Below are positions 7,524-14,520 of a stretch of 17,250 nt of DNA, piece after piece. The notes under the pieces are model-generated. The model did no database searches. It was not told where the DNA came from and saw nothing but the letters and a program-made list of their open reading frames with translations. This DNA comes from CAZFYZ01 sp964523735. GTDB lineage: Bacteria > Armatimonadota > UBA5829. Location: positions 1 to 17,250 of the forward strand of contig CAZFYZ010000078.1 in the NCBI GenBank assembly GCA_964523735.1. The letters are read 5' to 3'. A program made the position numbers and the translations under genes. How positions within the stretch are numbered: position 1 is the first letter of the stretch; each line of letters starts with the position of its first letter.

Positions 7524-7991
7524 TTAGTAGTCAGGCTCCTGGGTGGGATCCGACACGCCATCGACATCAAGGTAAGAGATCACATCGATGACGCCGGGTG
7601 TCCACCAAGCCACGTCCTCTGCGCTGTACTTCTGGGAGTGAGAAGCCACTGTGCCTCGAAGCACCACCTTGCCACCCGCAGCCTCGACGTGTATGGGACC
7701 CGCATCGACAGCGATATCCCTCAGCAGCGCTTGCTTCACCGAAGCCGTCAGCTCTTCGTCAGTGCGTTCAATGAAGTTGGCGAGACGGATCGTCTCGACC
7801 ACTTCGTCGATCCAGGTCGCCTGGATGTCTTCGATGACTGCGCGGCGCTCTGCCGCACTATCAACCAGGCCGGAGACATACAGGACTCCGCCCTCGACCC
7901 GCACGTCCACCTCTCTGGGATCCACGCGCGAGTCCCGGCGCAGGACATCGTAGATAAGCTCGACTATTTCCCGGTCGGTGATCGTCAACAT
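7524..7991 (-). CDS. Protein with two BON domains
   Basis: The 155-residue product is built of two BON-like repeats. The first is about 4-72, with VDVRVEGGVLYVSGLVDS followed by AVIEDI and VVETIRLANFI. The second is about 80-145, with HVEAAGGKVVLRGTVASHSQKY and the closing helix and strand VIDVISYLDV. The G-x-V-x-L-x-G turn typical of BON is visible in both. BON domains in other proteins bind phospholipid or other partners. There is no signal peptide, so the protein is predicted cytoplasmic, unlike OsmY. The ATG at 7991 has only a weak GAGG at about 11 nt. A TTGACT box (8034-8029) lies upstream without a convincing -10. The gene stands alone between MarC (83 nt away) and the Cys-rich gene. 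Confidence 0.85.
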   Translation of the reverse strand: MLTITDREIVELIYDVLRRDSRVDPREVDVRVEGGVLYVSGLVDSAAERRAVIEDIQATWIDEVVETIRLANFIERTDEELTASVKQALLRDIAVDAGPIHVEAAGGKVVLRGTVASHSQKYSAEDVAWWTPGVIDVISYLDVDGVSDPTQEPDY

Positions 7992-8036
7992 CGGCCATCA
8001 GCCTCGGATCTATGTGTGTCATGGACAAGTCAAGCC

Positions 8037-8058
8037 TACCCCCGGGCTATCCGGGGTA
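8037..8058 (-). terminator. GC-rich stem-loop after the Cys-rich gene
   Basis: TACCCCCGG (8037-8045) pairs with CCGGGGTA (8051-8058) with one bulged C and a 5-nt loop. It lies 21 nt past the stop codon of the 8079-8783 gene in its direction of transcription. No T-run follows, so it is at best a weak intrinsic terminator. Confidence 0.4.
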
Positions 8059-8078
8059 AACGTTCGGGATTCCGTAGA

Positions 8079-8783
8079 TCACGGCCGAAGCTTGATCATG
8101 GGATGCGGGCGTTTCTCCACGCTGTCTATGTAGGTGGTGCAGATGCCGGTCACGCGGCTGCAGAAGTCGCCCACGAAGACCGGATGACCGTAGTTCGACT
8201 CGGAGTAGTCCACACGGATGCCTCGATGGCCGTCTCCTCCGCAACAGCGCGAGCCATCATCTATGTAGAAGCAGCGCTCGTCGCGGTTGACCTCCAGCAC
8301 CCGACCGCACGTCCGTACCAGTAGGCCAACTGTGTTGAGCCCGCAGCCGCCGCACACGCCCATCTGTCCCCTGCCCGTCGCAGCGCAGTAGCTGAAGTCG
8401 CCGCCGCCGACTGAGCGATTGGGCAGAGTCAAGGGCGCCAGAACGCCGGCATACACGACAGAGGTCACAGTAAGGGGCAGGTAGACGAGTTCCCTTTCGC
8501 CGTCGGTACCGGTCTGAATCCTTAGGCCGGAGTTTGCGCCATCTGAGGCGAAGATGCAGATGAGGCCTTCGCTTGTGGAATAGCCCCTCAGCCTGATGCC
8601 AGATGTCCTGTCCTCGTCCTCGAGATAGATACAGTCCGAGAAGACCGCTGTGACTCTGCCGGCCAGCGCCACTACCTCGCCGTCCCGGCAGGTTGCTTTC
8701 AGACGGCCTATCTCGCCCGCAGTGACTGGCTGAACGACATGAGCTGCGAGAACAAGCAAGAACAGAAGGCGCAGTTGACACAT
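8079..8783 (-). CDS. Secreted cysteine-rich protein with OB-like modules
   Basis: I chose the ATG at 8783 because GGAGG stands 7 nt upstream and because it begins a clean signal peptide (LRLLFLLVLAAHVVQPVTAG, about 4-23); the frame extends 16 codons further but without signal-peptide character. The mature part has two similar beta-rich modules. The first is about 30-67 (GEVVALAGRVTAVFSDCIYL to GIRLRG). The second is about 151-233 (VGLLVRTCGRVLEV, CFYIDDGS, GIRVDYSES, VGDFCSRVTGIC). The second resembles the 'GLLVRTWGRV...FYIDDGS...G(I/V)RV' module I associate with secreted Armatimonadota-type proteins; the usual Trp is a Cys here. About twelve cysteines remain in the mature chain (for example CGGC at 144-147 and CC at 180-181), which suggests disulfides or metal binding. 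Function is unknown. The gene is divergent from the creatininase-family gene. Confidence 0.8.
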   Translation of the reverse strand: MCQLRLLFLLVLAAHVVQPVTAGEIGRLKATCRDGEVVALAGRVTAVFSDCIYLEDEDRTSGIRLRGYSTSEGLICIFASDGANSGLRIQTGTDGERELVYLPLTVTSVVYAGVLAPLTLPNRSVGGGDFSYCAATGRGQMGVCGGCGLNTVGLLVRTCGRVLEVNRDERCFYIDDGSRCCGGDGHRGIRVDYSESNYGHPVFVGDFCSRVTGICTTYIDSVEKRPHPMIKLRP

Positions 8784-8968
8784 CGGAGTTCCTCCCGAGC
8801 AGTATCCTGGAGCCTTTGCATGTGTACCCATGCCCGTGTGGCATTATGGCAAGCTGCCGGCAAACAAGCCCGGCTTTTTCCCGCTAGGCGGCCGTGGTAA
8901 CATGTCCATACACCATGCCAGCCCCCCGAATCGGTTGGATTGGATGCAGCGCACAAGAGGAGACCGAG
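8784..8968. promoter_or_regulatory. Divergent intergenic region
   Basis: These 185 nt separate the divergent Cys-rich and creatininase-family genes and must hold promoters for both. I see no convincing -35/-10 pair. On the plus strand AAGAGGAG (8956-8962) is the ribosome binding site of the creatininase-family gene. The region is otherwise unstructured. Confidence 0.5.
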
Positions 8969-9760
8969 ATGTCCCACCTGTTCAGAGACCAGTCAACACT
9001 CACCTTGCGTGAGCACATAGACAAGAACTCGCTACTGATACTGCCGGTTGGCACCACGGAGGAGCACGGGCCTCACCTGCCTTTGGACACCGATGCCAGA
9101 ATAGCCGAAGCCTATGGCCAGGGGCTGGCGGAGGCGCTCAAGGACGAAATCCCAGTTCTGCTTATGGACACCATTCGCTACGGTTACTCCATGCAGATCA
9201 TGCGCCAGTGGCCAGGGACGATCATCGTGGGCAGCAGAACGTTCATGGACACAATCCGAGACATCTGCCGGTCGGTGCTCGATATGGGCTTCTCCAAACT
9301 CGTCATACTTGACTGTCACGGCCACCACAAGGACCCGCTCGGACTGGTGTCGCGCGAGATCTGCGATGCCTGCGACAAGGCGATCTCCGTGATCAGCCCC
9401 ATGGCTATGTCGAGAGACGAGTTTCAGCGGATACGCAAGTCGGCGCCGGGTGGGGCAATACACGCCTGCGAGTGGGAGACTTCGGTCGTGCTGCACCTCA
9501 ACCCCGAAGTAGTGGACATGTCAAAGGCCGACGATCGCGACATCATGCGCTACCATTCGGAGTTCGTCGCGGGTGACAGCTTCACTGGCGGGCAGAAGGT
9601 GGTTTGGTCTACCTGGTATCTGCAGGAGAGCATAAACGGAGTCTATGGCGATCCGACCGTGGCAACAGCCGAGACAGGCAAGGCTGTCCTCGAGGCTGCT
9701 GTCGCGAACGGGGCCCGATTCCTCAAGGAGTACTGGTCGTTCTCCAACCTGCACAGCTAG
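8969..9760 (+). CDS. Creatininase-family metal-dependent amidohydrolase
   Basis: The start at 8969 (263 residues) is preferred to an ATG-type start 75 nt earlier because AGAGGAG sits 5 nt upstream of it and the domain begins there. Creatininase hallmarks are ILPVGTTEEHGPHLPLDTD (24-42), with likely metal ligands E31, H33 and D42, then LDCHGHH (114-120), then HACEWETS (165-172), with E168 as the usual acidic ligand. In most relatives the middle motif reads NGHGGN; here Asn-Gly is Asp-Cys and Gly-Asn is His-His, an unusual metal-site neighbourhood. The family hydrolyses cyclic or linear amides (creatinine, N-formyl compounds, mycofactocin precursor peptides). The substrate here is unknown, and no mycofactocin genes are nearby. 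The protein is cytoplasmic and of normal length. Confidence 0.9.
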   Translation: MSHLFRDQSTLTLREHIDKNSLLILPVGTTEEHGPHLPLDTDARIAEAYGQGLAEALKDEIPVLLMDTIRYGYSMQIMRQWPGTIIVGSRTFMDTIRDICRSVLDMGFSKLVILDCHGHHKDPLGLVSREICDACDKAISVISPMAMSRDEFQRIRKSAPGGAIHACEWETSVVLHLNPEVVDMSKADDRDIMRYHSEFVAGDSFTGGQKVVWSTWYLQESINGVYGDPTVATAETGKAVLEAAVANGARFLKEYWSFSNLHS

Positions 9761-9790
9761 ACGCGGTAGGGTTCACTTGGCGCATCCCGT

Positions 9791-9841
9791 TGTAGCAGGG
9801 GTCTCCGACCCCTGATCGGACGGATCGCTGCTGACGCTACA
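9791..9841. repeat. Structured repeat element, copy 2
   Basis: The outer arms TGTAGC (9791-9796) and GCTACA (9836-9841) are complementary. They enclose a perfect 7-bp hairpin AGGGGTC/GACCCCT with TCC loop (9797-9813). The second internal arm is degenerate (GATC direct repeats at 9814-9817 and 9823-9826). It is related to the elements at 2233-2283 and 14342-14398. Confidence 0.65.
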
Positions 9842-9923
9842 GGGACCGATGGTTTTCTGCGCTCGATCCCGCGGGTAATCCTTCACAAGCACTGGACACA
9901 ACTAACACTGCCGGAGGGAGACC

Positions 9924-10229
9924 ATGACCGAGATTGGGAGCCAGACGATTGGCGAGACAGTGACCGAGGTCGAGAGACCTGCCAGAAGGGCGGCCAGAAG
10001 AGCGAAAGAGATGGTGGAGCGGCAGAAGCTGCGCGCGGAGGAGTTGTCGCACAAGATGGACGCCAAGGCCGAGCCAGTCTTCAGTTGGCTGACGGGCGGA
10101 GCGATCGTCCTGTCGCTCATCCTGTTCTTGAGGAAGTCGAAGGAGAACGCCACGTTTGTCGGGCTTTGGGCGCCGACGTTCCTGGGTCTGGGCCTGCTGC
10201 GCCGCCTGGCGCATATGCGCTGGGAATGA
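9924..10229 (+). CDS. Small membrane-anchored protein of unknown function
   Basis: The 101-residue product starts at an ATG with a strong GGAGGGAG (9914-9921) upstream. Residues about 15-50 are highly charged and likely helical (many Arg, Lys and Glu, with EVERPARRAARRAKEM), followed by a transmembrane stretch at about 54-69 (WLTGGAIVLSLILFLR) and a second weakly hydrophobic segment at about 77-92 (ATFVGLWAPTFLGLGLLRRL). The layout suggests a cytoplasmic amphipathic helix tied to a membrane hairpin. I do not recognise a family. It is separated from the creatininase-family gene by 163 nt and a repeat element, so it probably has its own promoter. It is convergent with the VIT/VWA gene across a strong hairpin. 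Confidence 0.75.
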   Translation: MTEIGSQTIGETVTEVERPARRAARRAKEMVERQKLRAEELSHKMDAKAEPVFSWLTGGAIVLSLILFLRKSKENATFVGLWAPTFLGLGLLRRLAHMRWE

Positions 10230-10239
10230 AGTCTCAAAT

Positions 10240-10270
10240 GCGGGGCTCCCTGATTGTGCGGGAGCCCCGC
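10240..10270. terminator. Strong bidirectional hairpin between convergent genes
   Basis: GCGGGGCTCCC (10240-10250) and GGGAGCCCCGC (10260-10270) form a perfect 11-bp stem with a 9-nt loop. It lies between the stop of the small membrane protein gene (10229) and the stop of the VIT/VWA gene (10289), so it fits a shared terminator, although neither side has a good T-run. Confidence 0.6.
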
Positions 10271-10286
10271 TGATACCGCGAAGCCT

Positions 10287-12896
10287 CTACTTGGCGTACT
10301 GAGGGTTGGAGATCCGGCTGACGAACTCGAGCAGCCCCGCCTTCTCAAGACTGTCGAGCGGAAGCCAACCGATCAGTGCCTTGCCGCTGATGACCCACGA
10401 CCTGTCCACGAATCCCAGCTTGGTCAGTTGCGCCAGCTTACCGTTGCCGCCGGGGTTCAGCCAGATCATAACCTGGACTTTATTGCCTTGCACAACGACC
10501 TTAGTGGGAACCGTGTACTTCTTCGGCGACTTCGGCCCAGCCTTCCACGCCTTATAGTTCTCAAGCATTGCGGTGAGCGGCGCGTCGAGTTTGGGCTTCG
10601 GCCTCACCGCTTGCGCATCGTCCTTGTCGGACCAGTCCGCAAGGCTTTCCTCCGCCGCCAGCTTCGACACTCCGTTGATCGACGTCGGATGTGAGGAGGC
10701 AGCGCTCCCTGAAAGCTTGCCTGCCACACCTCTGCCCGCGACTCCGCCTTTGGCGACCATTCCGTATCCGGCGGTCAAGCGGGGAGGCGCGGCGGGGGTC
10801 AGGGCCGGAGCCGCCGGAGCAGGGCTGGAGTAGTGCAAGTTCCAACTCGTCCCGGCTGTCACCTGCTGGCCCAGCATAACAGCATCCCCTGCCATGGCCA
10901 GGCCATCCGTCGGCGCCCCCTCGGGCATCTCGACCGGAACAGCGATGGTCATAGACTTGCCGCCCTGGGTGACTACCATCCTCTCGACCGCCACGAAAGA
11001 GGTGTACTGCGTCATCAGGTTGTACTGCAGCGCAACGTTAATGATATCGTCCTTGATGTCAGGGTCGCCATTTCCGGTCTGGGCGCCAATCCAGTCCTTT
11101 GACATCAGGTCGTCGATTCTGGCCCGCGCCCAAATGGTTGCCAGGCTATCGTTGTCGCTCTTGCTCTTCGGCAGATCGGCGTCCAGCGTCTGCGACCAGG
11201 GCTGGCCATTGAGCTTGCCGTGGATAGTGATCTTGCCGGTTGCGGCCTTGTCGTAACAGCCCTTCAGAACGAGCGGCTGCGAGCTGAAGAGGTCGGGGAC
11301 AAGCTTCGGGTAGACCTCGTCCTTGGCTATGGACAGCCCGCCCCAGTCTACGCTGATATCAGTCAGGATCGGGTTGCGGATACGGTTGTAGAAACGCTCA
11401 GCGACGAGCTTGCTGTCGGCCTCCAGTAGCACTATCTCTGAGGCGCCTCGCCCCTCTTCCGCCATCTTCTCTATCAGAAACCTGTTCGGGCTGGAGCCAA
11501 TCCCGAACGAGAACAGCCGCGCGCTCCCAAGGTTCTTCTGGAGCGCCTGAAGCGCCTCGAAGTCGTTGCCGATCTGACCGTCGGTGAAGAAGACGACGAT
11601 CCGCAGCCTCTTGGGATCGGCGGGAGGCTTCAGCGCAGCCTCCAACGCGGGCATCAGCACCGTGCCGCCATCGGCCTTGATCTCGCTCAGGAACTTCACC
11701 GCCGCGGCCTCAGTCTCCGCGCTGAACTCCTTGGGCGCATCGAAGAGGGTAGTCATATCATTGGCGAACGAGATCATGTTGAAGGTGTCGCCGGGGTTGA
11801 CGTTGCGGATGCAGTGGAGCATCGTATCGACAGACTTCTTGATCGGCTCGCCCTGTTGACTGCCGGATCGGTCTATGACGAAGATCATCTCCTTCGGCGT
11901 GACCATCGCCTGGTTGACCGCCTTCGGCGGCTGCATGATCAGCGTGAAGAAGCCGCCCTGGCCACCGGGAGCCGAAGTGATGAGCCCGCTCCGTATCTGA
12001 TCGCTTGCCACTTCATACTTGATCAGGAAGTCCTTGTTGGGAATCGCCGCCTGGTTCTTTAGCGTGACCACTGCCGAGTTGCCGGTAGGATAGTCGCAGT
12101 CGATGTCATGCGTCGGGCAGTTGACCCAGTTCATCGGCACCCCGGCCTCGATCTCGACTCGGATAGAGACATCATTCCCCGCCCGAGTGTTCTTCGCCAC
12201 AGGAGGAGTGATTTTGGAGGCATCAGGGACGGCCGTGGTATCAGAGGCCATTCCGGTTCCTGTGGCCACTGCGCCTGTGGGCTCTCCGGGGATGAACCGC
12301 GGGCCGATGACCATCGGGAACGCGAAGTCATAGACCCCTGCCTCATACTTAAGAAGCTGAGTGTAGCTGATGGTGATCTTGACTTTCTCGCCGGGCAAGA
12401 TGTTGGCGATAGCCTGAGTGAAGATATTGGGCCGCTCCTGGTCAAGCAGGCTCGCAACGTGCCCGGCCTCTCTCGCGGCCTCATATATCTCGCGAGCTTC
12501 TTCCCTGCGGTGAACTTCGCCCTCGATCGTGCGCTTGCCGATCGTCATCTCCATCTTGTCGACAGCCGAGTCCTCCGCAAGTGGGAATGTGTAGACCGCC
12601 TCGATCTTTTTGGCTGTGGGGTTGGAGAACTCCTGAGTTACGGTCACTCGGGCGATGAACCCGGCGATCTCGGCCTTGACGTCGGTGTGCTTCAGCGGGC
12701 AGACACCTGCTGGCTGGCCGTTCTTGCCCCTGATAACGAGCTCGCCGGGCGTTGCAGGGATGTCGTCAAGAGCGCCCTTCGGCACTTCCTGGACGACTGG
12801 CGCAGGGGTTGCCGCGGGTCCCTGGCTCATGGCAAGCCCAGCCGCAATCCCACACAAGACGATGCTGACGAACGCGATCCGAAGTGCAGTCTTCAT
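10287..12896 (-). CDS. Secreted VIT and VWA domain protein
   Basis: The ATG at 12896 (869 residues) is chosen because it opens a signal peptide (MKTALRIAFVSIVLCGIAAG, cut near 23-28), with GAGAGGAG roughly 10 nt upstream. A further 23 in-frame codons upstream lack signal character. A vault/inter-alpha-trypsin (VIT) domain spans about 50-185 (EAVYTFPLAEDSAVDKMEM; EAREIYEAAREAG; ILPGEKVKITISY). A VWA domain spans about 335-510 with a complete MIDAS: D342-x-S344-x-S346, T412 and D439. NLMTQYTSFVAVE (626-638) is a familiar tail motif of VIT/VWA proteins. An Ala/Pro/Gly-rich linker (about 690-745) leads to a C-terminal alpha/beta module (about 796-868) I cannot name. The role is probably metal-dependent adhesion or protein binding at the envelope; no marine-type sortase (exosortase) or LPXTG signal is seen. 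Confidence 0.92.
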   Translation of the reverse strand: MKTALRIAFVSIVLCGIAAGLAMSQGPAATPAPVVQEVPKGALDDIPATPGELVIRGKNGQPAGVCPLKHTDVKAEIAGFIARVTVTQEFSNPTAKKIEAVYTFPLAEDSAVDKMEMTIGKRTIEGEVHRREEAREIYEAAREAGHVASLLDQERPNIFTQAIANILPGEKVKITISYTQLLKYEAGVYDFAFPMVIGPRFIPGEPTGAVATGTGMASDTTAVPDASKITPPVAKNTRAGNDVSIRVEIEAGVPMNWVNCPTHDIDCDYPTGNSAVVTLKNQAAIPNKDFLIKYEVASDQIRSGLITSAPGGQGGFFTLIMQPPKAVNQAMVTPKEMIFVIDRSGSQQGEPIKKSVDTMLHCIRNVNPGDTFNMISFANDMTTLFDAPKEFSAETEAAAVKFLSEIKADGGTVLMPALEAALKPPADPKRLRIVVFFTDGQIGNDFEALQALQKNLGSARLFSFGIGSSPNRFLIEKMAEEGRGASEIVLLEADSKLVAERFYNRIRNPILTDISVDWGGLSIAKDEVYPKLVPDLFSSQPLVLKGCYDKAATGKITIHGKLNGQPWSQTLDADLPKSKSDNDSLATIWARARIDDLMSKDWIGAQTGNGDPDIKDDIINVALQYNLMTQYTSFVAVERMVVTQGGKSMTIAVPVEMPEGAPTDGLAMAGDAVMLGQQVTAGTSWNLHYSSPAPAAPALTPAAPPRLTAGYGMVAKGGVAGRGVAGKLSGSAASSHPTSINGVSKLAAEESLADWSDKDDAQAVRPKPKLDAPLTAMLENYKAWKAGPKSPKKYTVPTKVVVQGNKVQVMIWLNPGGNGKLAQLTKLGFVDRSWVISGKALIGWLPLDSLEKAGLLEFVSRISNPQYAK

Positions 12897-13001
12897 CGTG
12901 GTCTTTCTCCTCTCGATGCGCCTGACGGGCGCGCCGAAAGGTTTTGACCCCATAGGCGCATCCATGCTTCAATGTCTTATTGGGGAACGCAGATGTGGCA
13001 A

Positions 13002-13025
13002 GGCCGGGGCAGACTAGCCCCGGCC
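13002..13025 (-). terminator. Hairpin overlapping the zinc-ribbon gene stop codon
   Basis: GGCCGGGGC and GCCCCGGCC form a perfect 9-bp stem around a 6-nt loop. On the minus strand the loop contains the TAG stop (13016-13014) of the small zinc-ribbon gene. It precedes the VIT/VWA gene and probably separates the two transcripts; no T-run follows. Confidence 0.55.
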
Positions 13026-13214
13026 CAATAGTTCGTAGTCTAGGTCCGTCTCCGGCGTTCTGAGCTCTGCCGCACACGTTATGCAGAGGAGTTCGTCACG
13101 CTCGTAATCGGCGCTGTCGATCTTGATGGGTCTTCCGCAGCGCTCACAGGTAGGTCTGTCTTTCGTTCCGCCACCGAGCCTCTTGCCCGGCTTGTCCCTG
13201 AACACACGCTCCAC
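13014..13214 (-). CDS. Small zinc-ribbon protein
   Basis: This product of about 66 residues has two CxxC knuckles, CERC and CITC, 21 residues apart from first Cys to first Cys, a classic four-cysteine zinc ribbon. A basic N-terminal segment (RVFRDKPGKRLGGGTKDR) precedes the ribbon and an acidic tail follows (ETDLDYELLG). The frame could begin with GTG at 13223, but that GTG is the end of a near-perfect Shine-Dalgarno GGAGGTG (13227-13221). The GTG at 13214, 6 nt beyond it, is therefore the likelier start. The ribbon recalls DksA/TraR-type or rubredoxin-like fingers, but without the motifs needed for a name. It probably binds nucleic acid, RNA polymerase or another protein; that is inference. 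Confidence 0.75.
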   Translation of the reverse strand: MERVFRDKPGKRLGGGTKDRPTCERCGRPIKIDSADYERDELLCITCAAELRTPETDLDYELLGRG

Positions 13215-13220
13215 GATCGG

Positions 13221-13227
13221 CACCTCC
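13221..13227 (-). promoter_or_regulatory. Ribosome binding site that decides the zinc-ribbon start
   Basis: GGAGGTG matches the anti-Shine-Dalgarno complement over seven bases and lies 6 nt before the GTG at 13214. It rules against using the overlapping GTG at 13223 as the start. Confidence 0.65.
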
Positions 13228-13472
13228 GAAATGAGTTAATCGGAAAGCAATCGAAAAGCAGTGGCCTGTATGGCCTGCCCGTAGTCTAGTCCTCTATCTT
13301 TACCCGAGCACTTGGAGCGCGAATCAGCGCCCCACGCCGGCAGGCACGGGTGTACCGGTAATGTAGCCCAGTTTTGTCTGGAACGCAAGGGGTAGTTTCT
13401 TGGCGATCTGGAAGGCCTAGCCTTCTACCGGGCTATGATACGCGGCCGAGAGAAAGACAGTTACGACTCTGG
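13228..13472. other. Intergenic region with one short palindrome
   Basis: These 245 nt separate the C39-like gene from the zinc-ribbon gene. The only structure I see is GAAGGC-CTA-GCCTTC (13411-13425), a 6-bp hairpin about 48 nt beyond the C39-like stop, possibly part of its 3' end. No clear promoter for the zinc-ribbon gene is visible, and no RNA gene. Confidence 0.4.
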
Positions 13473-14207
13473 CTACTTGCCCGCGCCCATGGCCACCTTT
13501 ATCTTGTTCACCATGGAGACAGTGTAGGAGTTTCCGGGCGCCAGGGCGAGAGCCGTCTTTGCCTCCTCCATTGCCTTATCGTAATCCTGGCGCTTGTAGA
13601 GGGCGTATGAGAGGTCCATGTGGACGACTGGGTTGCGGGTGTCCAGATCGGCTTTGAACGTGTCCTTGTCAGGCGGTACCACCACGAGCGACCAGCAGCC
13701 CTTTGTCCGCCAGAGTTGGTCGAACCTGGAGTAAGTCAGGCTCGTTATCTCGTCGTAGTAGGGGTCCATCACACGGAAAGTGCTCGTGGCGTCGTCGTAG
13801 CCGGTCACGACACGATAGTGGCCTGAAGTGTCGATGATGCTGTTTTGCTGAAGCACGATCACCGGGAATCCCGCCGCCAGTTTGGCCTTGAGATCCCTGG
13901 TGTTGGAGTTCCACGAATAGGCGCTGAAGCCCTTGTCGCGCGCGTACAGAAGCATATCGGCGCCGCTCGTGGCCCCGCTGCCGGCGTCGTAGATGACCTT
14001 GCCGACCGTCTCCTGTGTGTCCTCGCGTCCCAGGTGGTTCAGAACCGAGGCGACGCAGGCGGGCCCGCAGTAATTGGTGATCTGCTTTATCCTCGAGATG
14101 TTCTCGATCTTGGCTGACCGGGGGAGCTTCTCGCCAGCGAACGCCTGCGCGATCAACAGGCTCAGCAAAACGCAAAAAGATGTGGCCAAGGGCCATCTTC
14201 GGGTCAT
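13473..14207 (-). CDS. Secreted C39-like cysteine peptidase with TPR-like tail
   Basis: The 244-residue product starts at an ATG with GGAG 7 nt upstream and has a signal peptide (about 4-24, cut near AFA-GE). The catalytic core matches Peptidase_C39_2: the oxyanion Q42 and nucleophile C47 in KQITNYCGPACVASVLNHLG (41-60), H130 in SGHYRVVTGYDD and D148 in VMDPYYDE. A short helical repeat at about 195-228 (HMDLSYALYKRQDYDKAMEEA, then ALALAPGN) reads as one TPR unit. By family knowledge C39 peptidases cut after double-glycine leaders, but there they are fused to ABC transporters. Free secreted C39_2 proteins are common and mostly uncharacterised. There is no ABC transporter or bacteriocin-like peptide nearby, so the substrate is unknown. 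Confidence 0.88.
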   Translation of the reverse strand: MTRRWPLATSFCVLLSLLIAQAFAGEKLPRSAKIENISRIKQITNYCGPACVASVLNHLGREDTQETVGKVIYDAGSGATSGADMLLYARDKGFSAYSWNSNTRDLKAKLAAGFPVIVLQQNSIIDTSGHYRVVTGYDDATSTFRVMDPYYDEITSLTYSRFDQLWRTKGCWSLVVVPPDKDTFKADLDTRNPVVHMDLSYALYKRQDYDKAMEEAKTALALAPGNSYTVSMVNKIKVAMGAGK

Positions 14208-14520
14208 CTTTGAACTCCAGAATACTACCGTTCCGGGGTCAACGATTGGATGTGCGTTGCCGTGGGTTGCGGTGTGCTATTCCCATTATAGCAGGGGTTT
14301 GCCCAAGTGCAAGCAGAGGAGCAGGGCGGTTGTTGCGACAGAGCTGTAGAGGGCGTCTCTGACGCCCCTGGGAGGCGTCGGAGACGCCTGCTACAACTAC
14401 GGATCGAGGGAAGAACTGCATTCGAAAGATGCTTTAGTGAGGGTACGCAGACCGGCGCGGGCGACCTGCCATTGGTCCAGTCCCGCGCCGGGTAACAACT
14501 CGTCTCGTCAAAGAATGAGA
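14208..14520. other. Intergenic region carrying structured repeats
   Basis: These 313 nt lie between the STN/Gly-rich gene and the C39-like gene, both on the minus strand. The region holds a full Y-shaped element (14342-14398) and a degenerate partial copy near 14288-14304 (ATAGCAGGGGTTTGCCC). GGAG upstream of the C39-like start is at the left end. I see no confident promoter. Confidence 0.5.
14342..14398. repeat. Y-shaped structured repeat element, copy 3
   Basis: The outer arms TGTAG (14345-14349) and CTACA (14391-14395) extend to AG/CT beyond one mismatch. Inside are two perfect hairpins: GGGCGTC/GACGCCC with TCT loop (14351-14367) and GGCGTC/GACGCC with GGA loop (14374-14388). The second hairpin and the bases after it (GGCGTCGGAGACGCCTGCTACAA in sense) match copy 1 exactly over its 3' half. 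Confidence 0.75.

Noticed and set aside
8029..8034. A TTGACT -35 box as the promoter of the BON gene
   Set aside because: The best -10 candidate at proper spacing (TAGATC at 15 nt) matches only half of the consensus, so I did not list it as a promoter.
8079..8831. A longer form of the Cys-rich protein starting at 8831
   Set aside because: The extra 16 residues would precede the signal peptide and have no ribosome binding site, whereas GGAGG is ideally placed for 8783.
12108..12947. A 279-codon plus-strand frame antisense to the VIT/VWA gene
   Set aside because: It is antisense to the conserved VIT domain, has no family resemblance and no convincing ribosome binding site.
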